From contig NC_092333.1 of NCBI RefSeq assembly GCF_046630445.1, positions 187,281,001 through 187,345,000 on the forward strand: a stretch of 64,000 bases of DNA. The letters are read 5' to 3'. Shown one piece after another: positions 49,309-62,530 of the stretch; position 1 is the stretch's first letter, and every line of letters begins with the position of its first letter. The position numbers were made by a program, and so were the translations under genes. Origin of the DNA: Rutidosis leptorrhynchoides (lineage: Eukaryota; Streptophyta; Magnoliopsida; Asterales; Asteraceae). Below the pieces are notes generated by a model. It was not told the DNA's origin and did no database searches. It saw only the letters and a list, made by a program, of their open reading frames with translations.

Positions 49309-50731
49309 TCATGTGTGAAGCGGTGTATACGAAATACTCTATATTTTTATTACGAAATACTATTGAATACGATACAAATTACACAAGTTTTATTATTTAT
49401 TTATAGATGGGATATATCTAAACTCTGCTACAACACTATAGGCAGTGTACCCAATCGTAGAGTAGTATAGTTTTTAGTAAGTTCGGTTCGTTCTACAGGG
49501 AGGCGGCTTATTTTACACTATATTTTTATATAACTATATTTGTACAAAATATAAATATATATATTACAATTATTATTATTATAAAAGGGGGTTTTATCGT
49601 TTAATGACTGGTTTGTCGATTTTATATTTTAAGTGCAGCGTAAAGTAAATGACGATATTTAACTAACGATAAAATAAATAACAAAATTAAAATAACAATA
49701 AATAAAAGTACGAGGAAATATGAAATAAAATATATTATGCTTATTTAAACTTCCGTACTCATGATGTTTGACTTTTTAATTCTAATTTATTACCCTGGGT
49801 TAATTGTTCTTTGTCCTGGTTTATTTGAAACCTATCTGGTTTTTGCCCATAATAGTCCATCGGTCATAATTATAAAATGCTCGTCAAATTAACCTTATTT
49901 TTGAAATCAAATATTTCAACTAATTAGGGATTCGAACTGTAACAAGGTTTTAATACTTTGTTAATAATTACACCAGGTTATCGACTGCGTGTAATTCAAG
50001 GTTTTAATACTTTGTTAACAATTACACCAATTACCCTTGTATGTAATCTACCCCTGTTTTAATGAGTCCATTGACTATTAATCCATCCCTGTGTCCGGTC
50101 AAATGAACAATTATTAGTATTTATAAATATCCCGCTTACCGTACCCGATCAAGCGTATGTGGTTATATATAAATATGTCAAATTATAAATCTCTATATTA
50201 AATTAACGAGATATCATTTAGTTAATATAAAGTCCATTAATAGCCCATAGTCCAATTTCCACAAGTGTCGTTCTTTTGTCCAAACCCTAATTATGGTCCA
50301 AAGCCCAATAACCCCGTCTTAATAATTAGTCCAACATTAAGATTACTTTGACTCAAATAAGCATAATAATAACTTAAGTACGATACATAATTAAAAAGGG
50401 ATAGTTTAACTTACAATGATTATTTATCGCGTAGCTTTACACGGACAGAATTTCGACTTTAAAACCCGTAAAATAATCGTTACATTACCCAAGCTAACTA
50501 ATATAAAACTAAACTAATATATATTATAAATATATATATATATATATAATTATATATATTATAGAGAGAGATCGATTGAATTGTGGTGCACCATTTGGAA
50601 GAAAACTTGTGGCTTTTATAGGCAAATTGTGAGAGGGTGTGCTCCGCGATTGCTGTAGTTTTCCCCATTACATCTCCGCGATCGCGGAGGATTGATTTCC
50701 AGCTCATCCCATTTTTGGCTCCTAGCTTGTC

Positions 50732-50801
<70 letters not shown>

Positions 50802-51199
50802 ATTAATTATATATATATATATATATTATATTATATTCTTGTGCATAGTTGACTCGTAATTTTAGGTCCATTGTCTCGTACGTTGATACTCGGTTTATGT
50901 CTCGGTTCCGGTTTCTCGAACGTCTTTTCGTACGCTTAGATATCTTGTATTTTGCGTTCCGCGACTTGTACTCTTATCAATATTTAGACTTTAATCACCA
51001 ATAAATGGAACAACTTGGATTTTATCTTGTACATTTGAGTTTTTTGGACGTTTGCGTCTTCAAATCTTCGTTTTCTTCTTTTGTCTTCGCACTTATTTAT
51101 TTAAACGATTATTACATAAAAATAGGACAATAGTAACTAAAAGCTTTACATATTGGAAGGATATTGATACTAAATATATGTTCATTTAGAGCGCTATCA
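49309..51199 (-). repeat. 3' LTR of E5 (1891 bp)
   Basis: Ends GCGCTATCA at 51199. TATA box near 50613-50622 (minus CTATAAAAGC). Palindrome pair: CTCCGCGATTGCTGTAG (50642-50658, decayed) and CTCCGCGATCGCGGAG (50674-50689, perfect), centres about 32 bp apart. (TA)n at 50734-50793. Confidence 0.9.
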
Positions 51200-53079
51200 A
51201 ATATCCCCACACTTAAACATTGCTTGTTCTCAAGAAATACAGAACTTGAAATTAAATCACACTTCACTCGAATCACTTTTTTATTCTCACACTTTATACA
51301 TCAGTGATTTTAATACGGCAGTATAAACAATGATAGTAACGATGTGGTTTACAGTCCCACATGACTATAAAAATTTAGATCCTTAAGGAAATTGGATCTT
51401 TATGAAAACTTTTGATCTTTTGAAAATTCAAGCTAGATTTTGCCCTAGACAAGTTTTCCGGAATAACCCTTCACCGGTTTTTGCAAAATGTTTTTATGGG
51501 TTTTGTGGGTTTCAGATTTGAAAATTTTAGCTCAAAACTTGCGGTTTTGTGTCACCCACTTGCTAACCTTGTATTAGGAAAGCAACACGTCCAGTATACT
51601 TGTTCCGTATATTACCTTTCAGTAAACTACTGTCTGTTTGTAAAGGAAAGCGTTGAACAAGCAACTGTTAAGGCAATGTCTAATGACATGCAGATGTTCA
51701 TGGTCCACAACGTGTCGGATGCAATTACTATCCTTTGTAGGAGAAATAGTAAAGATCACCCTATAATTTTTTGGTCTGGCACAAGGTCCTGTCTTTGACC
51801 ATGCTATGCAACCACCGTTCTTAAGGTTGATACCCGATTTGGTTCAGGTGACCTAATGAATTTCGATGAATTCTTAGGATTTTACGTTTAATGGTAATGA
51901 ACGCATTGAAAATAGGTTTTTCAGAAAATAAATCGGTTTTAATTTTGATCAAAATATTTTCTCGTTCAAGCTCGAGTTTAGATATCATCGAATTCCATGA
52001 GTTTGTAATTCTCAATCTTTAAGGTCAATCTCAAGGATTGAGTAATATCAGGCTTAAATGTTGATTTTTAATCTTTTAGGAGATCATCCTTTATTGGGGT
52101 CTGATTCATTAGTCTTATCAAGCTAATTTGCACAGCACCCTTCCCATTTTACGAGACAGATCCTCTCATGGTTAGGATAAGTCTGACCACTTGGCGACCC
52201 TGTTTGATGTTGAGGTTCGTGGATTTCCTGCTGATTTTAGAGATGACTTTTCTAGGTTTTACAGCTGGTCTGGACGATAACTTCTTGACCTAAATCAAGA
52301 AGCGCGTGTTTTTTTGGAAGACTTTACTTCCTTTTAATGATTGAATTGATTCATCGTGTAGATCCATCTTTCTTTCGAATATATTACAGTAAATTGGGTA
52401 AAACTGTTAATTTTGTCCAAAACAAAAGCACCTGCAATAACTTTAAAGAAATATGTGATAGATAGTTTTTAATTGAATAACTTGGTACATTCTCCCCACA
52501 CTTGGCTTTTATTTATTTCTTTCTTTGCCTTTTTATTCTCCTTTTTTCCATTTTAAATAAATTCAAGCATTTTAGGTTGTTTCTCAATTTATGTCCTTTC
52601 CGAGGTAACGATAATTTCGGTATTAACACCTAGTTTTTATCGTTCATAAATATGTATAAACATAATTTTGAATTCATTTAGTTGAAAAATTTTCAAATTT
52701 TCATAAAATTTAGAAAATAAACCAAGTATAAACCCGAGAGAATTTATAACCCTTCCCCACACTTGAGATCATGCAATGCCCTCATTTGCATGAAATCAGA
52801 CTATAATTATAAATTCATGAGGGTGATTAGTGTAGAAAAGTGATTAAAAATACCCAGTTTGTAATTTTAAAGCTCGTCGAATGATAGATCGTGCACCTCA
52901 TCGTTCATTTCTTTTGTTGTTTTATCACACATGTTTTTCTTCAAAAATGGTGGCTTTTCTGAACTGTTTGCTAATCTTTGAAAATGCGTATTTTACCCTA
53001 ACTTATCATGCATTTTTATTAACGAGTTATGCACTAACCCGAACCCCTAATTTAACATTAAGTGGGGTTAGACTTCCCC
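51200..53079 (-). other. 3' untranslated region of E5 with purine tracts
   Basis: Purine tract abutting the LTR (minus AAGTGTGGGG at 51205-51214), with further copies at 52494-52503 and 52755-52764, and one at 53076-53085 inside the frame end, at the same relative places as in E2. The hairpin motif at 51220-51237 has lost pairing by base changes. No genes. Confidence 0.75.
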
Positions 53080-54195
53080 ACACTTAGCTGACGACATGTG
53101 AAGTTGGTAGAATAAGTTCCACGAATTAGAATAGTGAGCCAGTTATTTACATCTCGAGTGGTGTATAGTATATCAATGGGTTTAAAGTTTAGACCCACCT
53201 GATACTTAATTCTTTTTTAAGTGTAGCTTTTAGTAAATGGATATGTCTCTTTTCTGGTTTTTGGTCAAATGGATCGTTATACACAGACATATATATTTCT
53301 TTAGGGTGGACAATTCCTAACATTTCCTTCCGTTCATTCTCGGGATCAAAGGTTTAACCTCTATTACCAAATTGGGTGAAATTCGAGGTGTCATTATCTA
53401 TTACAGCTCATAGTTCATCGTCGGTAGATGACTCGTCTATTGAGAATATTGGGTTGGAAGGTTGTGGAATTGTGAATTTTGGGATCGAAGCAAATTCTTC
53501 TTCTTTAACGGTCCTTATCGGTCCCACCATTTTGGTCTCGGGGGTAAAATTTTCAACGTTATCATTTTCCCAAGAGTACCAATTTGTCACCCTTACTTCT
53601 TCTTCATCCATTGATGGATCAATGATTTTGTCGGTAGAGGCTAATGTGTCGATATGTTGGGAAATTGGTAAGACTGAATAAAAAGTATCATCGGGATAAT
53701 TGGTGATTTCGGAGCTCTCGAATTCATCAAAATTCGATGATATGAGATTTTCTTGCACAATACTCCTCAGATCAACAGGTGTGTAGTCTGATAGAGTTTC
53801 AGCTTGCCTATTTGCAAACTCTCTCATTTGTTCATTTTGAGCATCAAATTCTTCGAGTTTGATTTTCATATAATCTAATAAATTTTCAGACACATAATTT
53901 TCCTCGTCCTCTGGTTGTTGAGTTTGGATATATTCTTGGGAATAATCCAATTTGAATTGTATTCCTCATAATCATTCTATTCAGGTTCCATGGGTGCATA
54001 ATTTTCTATAGGAACGTAATAATAACATTCCCATGTTGAGTGATAATCTCCACAGATTTCACAACCAGTTATTGTTTCATCATTCGTGATCCAAGATTGA
54101 CCGAACGAATTGTCATCAACACTCGTTTGAGAGTATTGATTTAATTGATTTCGCATGTCAGAAAGAGTTTCCAACATATTCTCGAAATTTTCCAT
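53080..54195 (-). pseudogene. Conserved ORF of the E2/E5 family (E5 copy)
   Basis: Starts MENFEN at 54195, with the same CEICGDYHSTWEC knuckle. A stop after APMEPE (a Trp codon in E2) and a frameshift near 53955 break it. It is then open from 53950 to 53408 (MDYSQEYIQ ... IFSIDESSTDDEL). A stop there, where E2 has Arg, is followed by the same C-terminal part as E2 (HIHLLKATLKKEL, TRDVNNWLTILIRGTY). The two copies carry different lesions, so the ancestor had one open frame of about 380 codons. Outside the knuckle I recognise no domain. Confidence 0.65.
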
Positions 54196-55376
54196 AATAC
54201 ACTTATTACCAAATTTTAGCTACAATGTGGTGCATTTACTAATTATCCTATTAGTTATAAAACTAAAAATTATATAAGTTATTAAATTAGTAGACTTTTC
54301 TGCTTTTGCCCACGTTTCGAATAGCCAATAGATGCAGCAGGTAGCCAGGACCCTTTAAATTGGAAGCCCACAACTCGTCACTAACAAATCAAATTATTAC
54401 TACGAACCAGAAAATTGGTGTCTATTAATTTAATCGCTTAAAATAATTTTTCGTCAAAATTTAAAGAAAATAAAGAAAATTCTATGTCCTAAAAACTAGA
54501 GCGTAGAAATGAAAAAGAAAAAGCACGCCGAAAAATAAGGGTCGAAAAACAAAAAGTCGAAAAATAATAATAAGAAAGTAAAGCGTCGAAATTTAAAAGT
54601 CTAAAAATTAAATCTAAAAAGTTGCGTCTAAAGGTATTAAAACTTAGAAGGAATTCTATATCCAAAACTACAATTACTTAAAAAGGCACTAAAATCTATT
54701 AAATATTAAAGCGATAAGCAACGTCGTAAAATTCTAAAGCGCCTAAATCTTAATCTCAAGAAAAAGCACTTAAGAGATTTTACGGAAAAGCCTAAAAATC
54801 TAGAAATATAAAATAACTACGGCAAAAACTAAGTTTAAAACTAATTACGAACGATAAAAATACAAATTACGCTTAAATGATAAAAATATACAATTTATAA
54901 AAAAACAAATGATAAAATTACTTATTTTTATAAAAATATTATTTTTATATTATTATTTTATAAAGTATTAATTTATAAAACTAATTAAAACTAATACTTA
55001 ATTAATTAAAACTAAACTAATTATATTAAATTAAAACCCTAATGAAATAATAATAAAAATTAAAACCCTAACAGCGTAATTAGTGGCGTACCAGGTTCAG
55101 CCTGTCAGACCACCCATGCATTCGCATGGGTTTTAGACACTGCAGCCATGCGATCGCATGGCTTGCAGATTCAGATATGATGCAGGCTCAAATTTATGCA
55201 GGTTCAGTTTTCTTAATTTTTTTTTATTTTATTTTTTTATTTTCTTTTTCTGATTTTAATTTATAGAAAATATAATTTAAATAAAACTTATATTTAAAAA
55301 AAAATTACTTATTAGTTTTTGTAGCTAAAAAAGATAAAAACGTTTTAATTTAAAATTTTAAAAATATATATATATG

Positions 55377-55417
<41 letters not shown>

Positions 55418-55496
55418 TTTAAAACTTATAAATATAATTTTACAAAAATAGATTAAACACTTAAATTTTTTTAAATATAGCGTTTCGCTTTCGTGT
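54196..55496 (-). other. Leader of E5
   Basis: Homologous to the leaders of E0 and E2, with the shared block at 54290-54390. (TA)n with TG steps at 55361-55419. No long frame. Confidence 0.75.
55113..55161. promoter_or_regulatory. Paired palindromes in leader (E5)
   Basis: CCCATGCATTCGCATGGG (55113-55130, central mismatches) and CCATGCGATCGCATGG (55146-55161, perfect), centres 32 bp apart. Confidence 0.6.
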
Positions 55497-55513
55497 CCCC
55501 GGCAGCGACGTCA
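55497..55513 (-). other. Primer binding site, tRNA-Asp type (E5)
   Basis: Minus strand TGACGTCGCTGCCGGGG, 6 bp from the LTR end at 55520. Changes at two positions (TGGCGCC to TGACGTC) would weaken priming in this copy. Confidence 0.75.
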
Positions 55514-55519
55514 AAAACT

Positions 55520-56730
55520 TGATGTGTGCATTGGTGTATACGAAATACTATATATTTTTATAACGAAATACTATTAAATACGATACAAATTACACAAGAT
55601 TTATTATTTATTTACAGATGAGTTATACCTAAACTCTGCTATAACACTATTTGTAGTGTACCTAATCGTAGAGTAGTATAGTTTTTAGTAAGTCCGGTTC
55701 GTTCCACAGAGAGACGGCTTATTTTACACTATATTTTTATATAACTGTATTTGTACAAAATATAAATATATATATTACAATTATTATTATTATAAAAGGG
55801 GGGGTTTTACCGTTTAATGACTGGTTTGTCGATTTTATATTTTAAGTGAAGCGTAAAGTAAATGACGATATTTAACTAACGATAAAATAAATTACAGTAA
55901 TTAAAATAACAATAAATAAAAGTACGAGAAAATATGAAATAAAATATATTATGCTTATTTAAACTTCCGTACTCATGATGTTTGACGTTTTGATTTTAAT
56001 TTATTACCCTCGGTTAATTGTTTTTTGTCCTGGTTTATTTGAAACCTATCTGGTTTTTGCCCATAATAGTCCATCGGTCATAATTATAAAATGCTCGTCA
56101 AATTAACCTTATTTTCGAAGTCAAATATTCCAATTAATTAAGGATTCGAAATGTAACAAGGTTTTAATACTTTGTTAATAATTACACCAGGTTATCGACT
56201 GCGTGTAATCCAAGGTTTTAATACTTTGTTAACAATTACACCAATTACTCTTGTATGTAATCCACCCCTGTTTTATTGAGTCCATTGACTATTAATCTAT
56301 CCCCATGTCTGGTCAAATGAACAATTATTAGTATTTATAAATATCCCGCTCACCGTACCCGATCAAGCGTATGTGGTTATAAATAAATATGTCAAATTAT
56401 AAATCTCTATATTAAATTAACGAGATATCATTTAGTTAATATAAAGTCTATTAATAGCCCATAGTCCAATTTCCACAAGTATCGTTCTTTTGTCCAAACC
56501 CCAATTATGGTAAAAAGCCCAATAACCCCGTCTTAATAATTAGTCCAACATTACGATTACTTCAGCTCAAATAAGCATAATAATAACTTAAGTACGATAC
56601 ATAATTAAAAAGGGAGAGTTTAACTTACAATGATTATTTATCGCGTAGCTTTACACGGACAGAATTTCGACTTTAAAACCCGTAAAATAACCGTTATATT
56701 ACCCAAACTAACTAATATAAAACTAAACTA

Positions 56731-56816
<86 letters not shown>

Positions 56817-57431
56817 TATATATTATAGAGAGAGATCGATTGAATTGTGGTGCACCATTCGCCAGAAAACTTGTGGCTTTTATAGGCGAATTATGAGAGG
56901 GTGTGCTCCGCGATCGCTGTGGTTTTCCCCATTACATCTCCGTGATCGCGGAGGATTGATTTCCAGCTCATCCCATTTTTGGCTCCTAGCTTGTCAACAT
57001 ATTAATATATAAATATAATTTATATATATATAATTTATATTAATTATATATATATATATATATTATATTCTTGTGCATAGTTGACTCGTAATTTTAGGTC
57101 TATTGTCTCGTACGTTGATACTCGGTTTATGTCTCGGTTCCGGTTTCTCGAACGTCTTTTCGTACGCTTAGATATCTTGTATTTTGCGTTCCGTGACTTG
57201 TACTCTTATCAATATTTAGACGTTAATCATCAATAAATGGAACCACTTGGATTGTATCTTGTACATTTGAGCTTTTTGGACGTTTGTGTCTTCAAATCTT
57301 CGTTTTCTTCTTTTGTCTTCATACTTATTTATTTAAACGATTATTACATAAAAATAGAACAATAGTAACTAAAAGCTGTACATATTTGAACGATATTGAT
57401 ACTAAATATATGTTCATTTAGAGTGCTATCA
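55520..57431 (-). repeat. 5' LTR of E5 (1912 bp)
   Basis: TGATGTGTG ... GTGCTATCA. TATA box near 56875-56885 (minus CTATAAAAGCC). Palindrome pair 56906-56921 (CTCCGCGATCGCTGTG) and 56938-56953 (CTCCGTGATCGCGGAG), centres 32 bp apart. (TA)n at about 56727-56812. It differs from the 3' LTR by visible substitutions and tract length, so E5 is older than E3. Confidence 0.9.
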
Positions 57432-57757
57432 GGGCCTTCGGTACCAGTGAACGAATGTGGTTCGCAGCTCAAGAAGGTCTTATACGTGCATCCTCCCTGA
57501 TTAGTGTTGGTGTTGGTAGTATTGTTGGTGTTGACATTGTTGGTTTACTGGTTTTCGGTGTCATTGGTACTGTTAGTAGTATCCTGGTTGTTGTTGTTCT
57601 GAGTATTGGTGGTGTCCTGATTGTTCTGGTTCTGCTGGTTACCAGTTTTGTTAGTGTTGTTGCTGTTGGTTCCATTCCGGAGTTCAGCCACAGCTTCAGT
57701 TAGACCCTCGGCGATCCACCGACGGACATCAGCTTGGGAAATCTTCTTTGGCGGCAT
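57432..57757 (-). pseudogene. Gag, N-terminal portion (E4)
   Basis: The chosen start is the ATG of MPPKKISQADV at 57757, since the preceding codons look like leader. WIAEGLTEAVAEL could form a short helix. An Asn/Thr/Gln-rich low-complexity stretch follows, then CTYKTFLSCEPHSFTGTEG, which aligns with [19 protein letters not shown] in E3. One CAA to TAA stop near 57545 lies in the repeat. It joins 49308 when E5 is removed. Confidence 0.8.
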
Positions 57758-57841
57758 TATCTTTCTAGACAAGATAACACACCAGATTAGCGTTAATGAA
57801 ATCAGTACGTAAAAATATACTAGCAACGAGTTGTGATGCAT

Positions 57842-58239
57842 AGTAAGTAATATTAAATCGTAAAGATTCTAGTAGTGATAGTAATAAGTAGCAGTGGTAG
57901 GTAGTGCTTAGTAGTGATAGTAGTGATGAAGGTGAATCGTATCAGTATCAACACTAAGTAGTAATGAGAAGTGATAACAGTAGTAATAGTAGAAAATTCA
58001 CAACAGTTATTAATAGGTCATCACGCATCACAAAATACTAGTAAACCAACCACCTTAAGTAACAAAATTATTCATTTAGTATTCATGCATTGATAAAGAA
58101 ATAAAATATCCCAAAAGTTATAACATGAAACCATGAATAGTAGAAAAACTACATCAAGCAATGTATGTGCGAACACCAAGTAATAAGCGATAATATGAAA
58201 TAGTATCTAGAAAAGTGGAACATGTTCAATAGAGCATTT
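57842..58239 (-). other. Leader between accessory frame and gag (E4)
   Basis: Rich in AGTAGTGATAG-type repeats (57840-57990) on the plus strand. No gene. Confidence 0.5.
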
Positions 58240-58763
58240 CTATTTAGGTTTCTGAAGTTCCTTTAACAGGTACTCGGCGATCCTTTCCAAATTCTCAACT
58301 CTCAGCTTAAGGTCATCGGAACCATTGTCATTTATAGCAGCAGTAGAGGTGCTAGGTTTGGAGGTAGAAGCATCATAGGGATGGAAACAACGGCATTCTT
58401 GAAGTGTTCGGTTATCACGTGAAAAATTCTGCCAAAATGGGTTCATATTTCGTGCAGGTCCCTTTGGTATCCCACCGGATTAATGTCCGTAGGGGTTATC
58501 ATAGTATGGGTGTTTGAAAGGTGATTTGGTGCCGATAGGTGATATGGGTATCTTGGGTTCAGATTCGGATTCGGGTTCCTCCTCAGGTTCTTCCTTCGGA
58601 TCCTCTTCAGGTTCCTCCTCCGGATCCTATTCAGGTTCAGACTCAGTCTCAGATTCTGACATAACATCGTCCTCGATCTTAGGTACAGGGCTCCCTGTAT
58701 CTGCACTGTCTCTTCAGATTCCGTGTCGGAGACGGTAAGAATAATGGGATTGGAAAAAGTCAT
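58240..58763 (-). pseudogene. Acidic accessory frame upstream of gag (E4)
   Basis: Starts with SNPIILTVSDTESE after an ATG at 58763. After a frameshift near 58700 the frame reads DTGSPVPKIEDDVMSESE, with Glu/Pro/Ser repeats to about 58550. With two stops on the way it joins the 68-codon frame at 58446-58240, whose end (LKLRVENLERIAEYLLKEL) has coiled-coil spacing. It sits at the same place as the E3 accessory ORF and shares its start motif and acidic repeats, but not its basic C-terminus. Confidence 0.5.
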
Positions 58764-58956
58764 CTAACACTCAAAAGAAATACAAAGTTAGTACACTAGC
58801 AATTATATCATTTAAGTTAGATATGAAATCAAGTAAAGTAGCAAGTAGTGTAACTATGGTCTATATAGATCAAACTAGTCTACGTTTACAGTTTAGACTC
58901 AAAAGGTGTCCTAAGGTCCGACACTCTAATGCAGCCTAATCCTAGGTAACCGTTAC

Positions 58957-58968
58957 GCTCTGATACTA
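58957..58968 (-). other. Primer binding site, mutated initiator-Met type (E4)
   Basis: Minus strand TAGTATCAGAGC, one base from TGGTATCAGAGC, 2 bp from the LTR end at 58971. Confidence 0.85.
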
Positions 58969-58970
58969 AA

Positions 58971-61795
58971 TGTAATACCCCATCAGAATCGACAAACGGC
59001 GTATTAACTCTGGTCCCACATTTAACAGTCACGCCCTCTATATGAGACGTTTCTGAAAAGCATTCACATTAAATTTCAAATGGCAAATTCATTAAATGTA
59101 AAGTAATTCCGAAAACAGTTTAAATTTAATGAACAACATAACTAATCTCAAAACATTAATTAAAGTAAATAGTTTTCAATGCGAATATAAGTTCTTGAAA
59201 TAAGAAATGATAAATCATGCTGGACTTCACTCCAGTGTATGCATCAAGCCAGCATATAAACATCAGATAGCGGAAGCAATACCGCTAAGGACCTGAGATA
59301 AAACATGCGAAAAGTCAACAAAATTTTTGAGTGAATCTACATGTTTAGTAAATCATTTATCGTAAGTTAGGCCACGAAATTTCTTTGAAAGCATCAAAAA
59401 AATTATACATTTATCATGAGCACTTGATTATAAGACTTTAACATGTGGATAGCTCATTCGCTATACATCTTCCTTTTACCCTTTCTAAGCATACACCAAT
59501 CAAGTGTACAAATTACAACAAAATAAGCACTCTCGTGTGTTAATGGTACCGTCCCTATAAGTCAAGCTTACGTAAAGTAATTAATATAACCAAGCTAAGG
59601 AATTTATGATCTGAGCTCATATGTATATCGTTTAAGTTACTCGTAACTAATATGTAAATCATTTGGAATAACATGTTGTCTCATCCCATGGTAAAAGTAG
59701 TAGGGACTGTAGACTCACCTTAGAAAAGCAAAGTAAAAAGCTTAGTAAACGGTACGGTAGCCGGACGATCACAACCGTAAAATGAAACCAAAACAATTAG
59801 GTTACCTAATGTAAATACATAAGTCAAACTATATGAACCCATAGTGTATGCGTAGTCCTAGTGCTCAGACTGACTCAATCAGGTAAGCAAAAGTCAATTA
59901 GTCCAAGCAAGTCAACCAAAGTCAAACCAAAAGCCAAACTTGATTAAAGTGGTCAAGTAAAGTCAACCATATCAGTAGGTCATGCAATATTAGTCAACAT
60001 GTCAATCCTAGGTCAACTAACATATTTTAGCTCACAGTTTGTCAAGTACACGTTCACAGTTTATCGTATAGCATAAAATTCATGCACACCTTGCACACAA
60101 TGAACATAAATCACAACACATAATTCATGGTAACATGGAAAACTTCAGATCATAACTAGACTCATAAATGTTTCCAGAAAGCCTATTCTTGCCATCATAC
60201 GATGTCTACAGGTCAGGTTTCAGATAAGGTTTAGTTAAGGTTTTCCAAATCAATTTCACCACACACAACAGTTTTAGAAAAATTCTCATTTAATCTAGAA
60301 AATAGCAATTAACGAACGGCCATTTGGAGATGAGTCTATATGCTCCAAATTATCAGTGGTAACATAATCAAAGACTTTCACGCAGCCATTTTGTACACTT
60401 TATTCCATAAAGTTAGACCTTCTGTTTTTGGACAACATCTAGACATGTCATTTGGCGACATATAACACATAGCAAACAATGATTTCAGAAGTTATCATAC
60501 AAATAAAATATGTATATAAACATCTATATAACAATATTCCAGAAGATCAAAGTCTCAAATAATTTCTAGTTCATGTGGGGTCATTTAGAGTGCATATGAA
60601 ACCAGTTTCCGAGCAATACAAATCACCATTTTTCGTTTAATCATACCGAGAGCTATATATAACCAATTAACATGATTCTTAAGTCTATCCTGAGGACTTT
60701 TAACAAGGAATCCAGTGGTTAGCATTTCAATGACTCATTCATAAATCATAAACACTAGAAAATTCGTATTGCATGCAAAACCTAGCAAAAACTTCAATTG
60801 ATAATAACTAGCCCATCCGATAACGAAATCATGCAATTCCAAAGTCCAAATTTATTAATTTTTTGAGATCTATCCATCTAGATACATTATGTTAATAGTA
60901 AATAAACTCATCTTATCATATTCATAGCAAATCAATTCGTGATTCAATCAAAATACATTAATCGCGCTAAATAACGACTAACAACGTATGCAATCACAAT
61001 CAATTGAGCACTAGACCCTTGTACACTATGTAATTGAATAAATCAGATTTAATAAGATTAGGGTTAGTGATTTATTCCGCAAAAACATAATCAATTGGTA
61101 CTAGCGTGTAGAGAACGATCAAAGGAACAACTTTGAAGCACAAGGTTTCTTCTAATTTTTTGTTTTGATGGTGGTTGTGGTGTGGTGATGGGTGACGGCC
61201 AAGGAGATGGAGAAAAGGGATATGTTGATCAACACTAGGGCAAGAATGAGAGTCAGTGATTTTTAATTGCTAATTATATCCCACTTAAGCCTTAAATAAA
61301 AGTCCACTAGATTAATAAGAGCCCAAATCACAAAACTAAGGGGCCTTGTGGGGTGGTTCGGTCGATGGGTCCCACATGGGTGGTTACGGGCTCATTTTGC
61401 TTATTAACTCGTATGTGCTTGGTCCGTTTCAAGTGCCGTTACCGGGTCCCCGGAACGTTAACCGTTTGTTGAAACGCAATCCACCGGGTTTAATTCATTA
61501 AATATATAATAATAAGTTTTTCATAAATTTAATAATTATTAAAAATAATTATTTAGTCAAGTTTTTGAGTTCCGTAAACTAAAAGGCTTTCTATACGGTT
61601 ATCGTAACCATGTCGTTTTCTAAATATTTCGTTATCCGATACAAGTTTATCAATTAATATAAACATATTAATTCAAGTAATCCACTAGGATCGTGTATGC
61701 ATTTAAATCAATTAAACACATAAAGTTCTATGCAATCACCGTTAAATAATTAATGGACAAGTAACGATAGTAACAGAAAAAGAAGGGTTGTTACA
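58971..61795 (-). repeat. 5' LTR of E4 (2825 bp)
   Basis: Plus strand TGTAATACCCC ... GGGTTGTTACA. The right third matches 11619-12652. TATA-like sequence near 61272-61279 (minus GGATATAA) is weak. Followed by ACTTA (61796-61800), the probable target copy; the partner is lost with the 3' end. No genes in this 2.8 kb. Confidence 0.85.
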
Positions 61796-61800
61796 ACTTA

Positions 61801-62100
61801 TTAGGAATTCGTAGCTGATAGCCCAAACTAACAGTACCCTCGTTAGCAAAAACCCACTTCTAACAAGACTTATGTAATCATATTACACCAACATATAACA
61901 AACGAATAAATCAAAATGATAAACGACATGAGGATTTTACGTGGTTATATGCCAACTCAAATCTTGGAAAATGGTTTAATCCAGGGGCGCAAACCAGAGA
62001 TTTTATTTATTCATTTTCATTCACAGTGTTACATGAAGTTAGGGTTACATTATTTTCTATTTGTTGTTAGCTTCGCACATAGCAGCAGCCATTATGTGTT
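61801..62100. other. Unassigned DNA right of E4
   Basis: Nothing recognisable. It is probably the decayed end of the E8 integrase or DNA just beyond it; the 99-codon plus-strand frame through here is antisense to that relic. Confidence 0.4.
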
Positions 62101-62530
62101 CCTCAATAAAGTTAAGATTTTTTCGGAGTACTTTAGTGTTTATTTCTTCTTCAAAGTTTCCACGCGATGCGTGGGTGTCCCAATCTTCGCAAGCACTAAA
62201 ACTTCAGATCCATAGACCAAGCTGAAATGTTTTTCTCCAGTACTGTCTTTTGATGTTGTGTGGTGTGCCCATTAAACCTTGGGAACTTCATTAACCCAAT
62301 CAGTGCTATTTTGACCTAGTCTAGCTTTGATCATTGCGACAATGTCCCGGTTAGTAACCTCACATTGGCCATTTTCTTGCGTGTACGCAAAAGATGTGAT
62401 TGTTTGCTTCAAATTAAGTCCTGAATGTAGCACACATGCCCCTTCATGAACCTCATGTATAAATTCTTTAGCTTTTGCAGGGCCTACATAACGTAGCAGC
62501 GGTCCAGATAGTATTTTCGATATAATATAT
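62101..62530 (-). pseudogene. Integrase remnant, Tat type, internally deleted (E8)
   Basis: On the minus strand, GPAKAKEFIHEVHEGAC (the zinc-finger end of a Tat integrase) runs almost directly into FAYTQENGQCEVTNRDIVA, which holds the catalytic Glu region. The core with both Asp residues is missing. Then KARLG, WVNEVPKV, a stop, WAHHTTSKDSTGEKHFSLVY and IGTPTHRVETL. Tat integrases have these segments in this order, so this is one gene with an internal deletion of several hundred bases. Confidence 0.75.

Larger units (their letters stand above)
49309..57431 (-). mobile_element. E5: second non-autonomous Athila-related element
   Basis: 8123 bp, flanked by GGGCC (49304-49308 and 57432-57436), inserted in E4 gag. 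LTRs at 49309-51199 and 55520-57431. It has the same design and conserved reading frame as E2 and no pol. The first base pair of the 3' LTR end has changed (TC in place of TG at 49309). Confidence 0.9.
47696..61795 (-). mobile_element. E4: decayed chromovirus, gag split by E5
   Basis: The order on the minus strand is 5' LTR (58971-61795), mutated initiator-Met primer site (58957-58968), acidic accessory frame, gag (57757-57432, then from 49308), zinc knuckles, protease, RT start, cut off at 47696. Removing E5 with one GGGCC copy restores the Gag reading across the junction (TGTEGP then VGLTRWLEKL), which proves the order of insertion. It is close to E3 in sequence type but full of stops. Confidence 0.88.

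Noticed and set aside
57455-57703. Hydrophobic plus-strand frame resembling a membrane protein
   Set aside because: Antisense of the Asn/Thr-rich low-complexity part of E4 gag.
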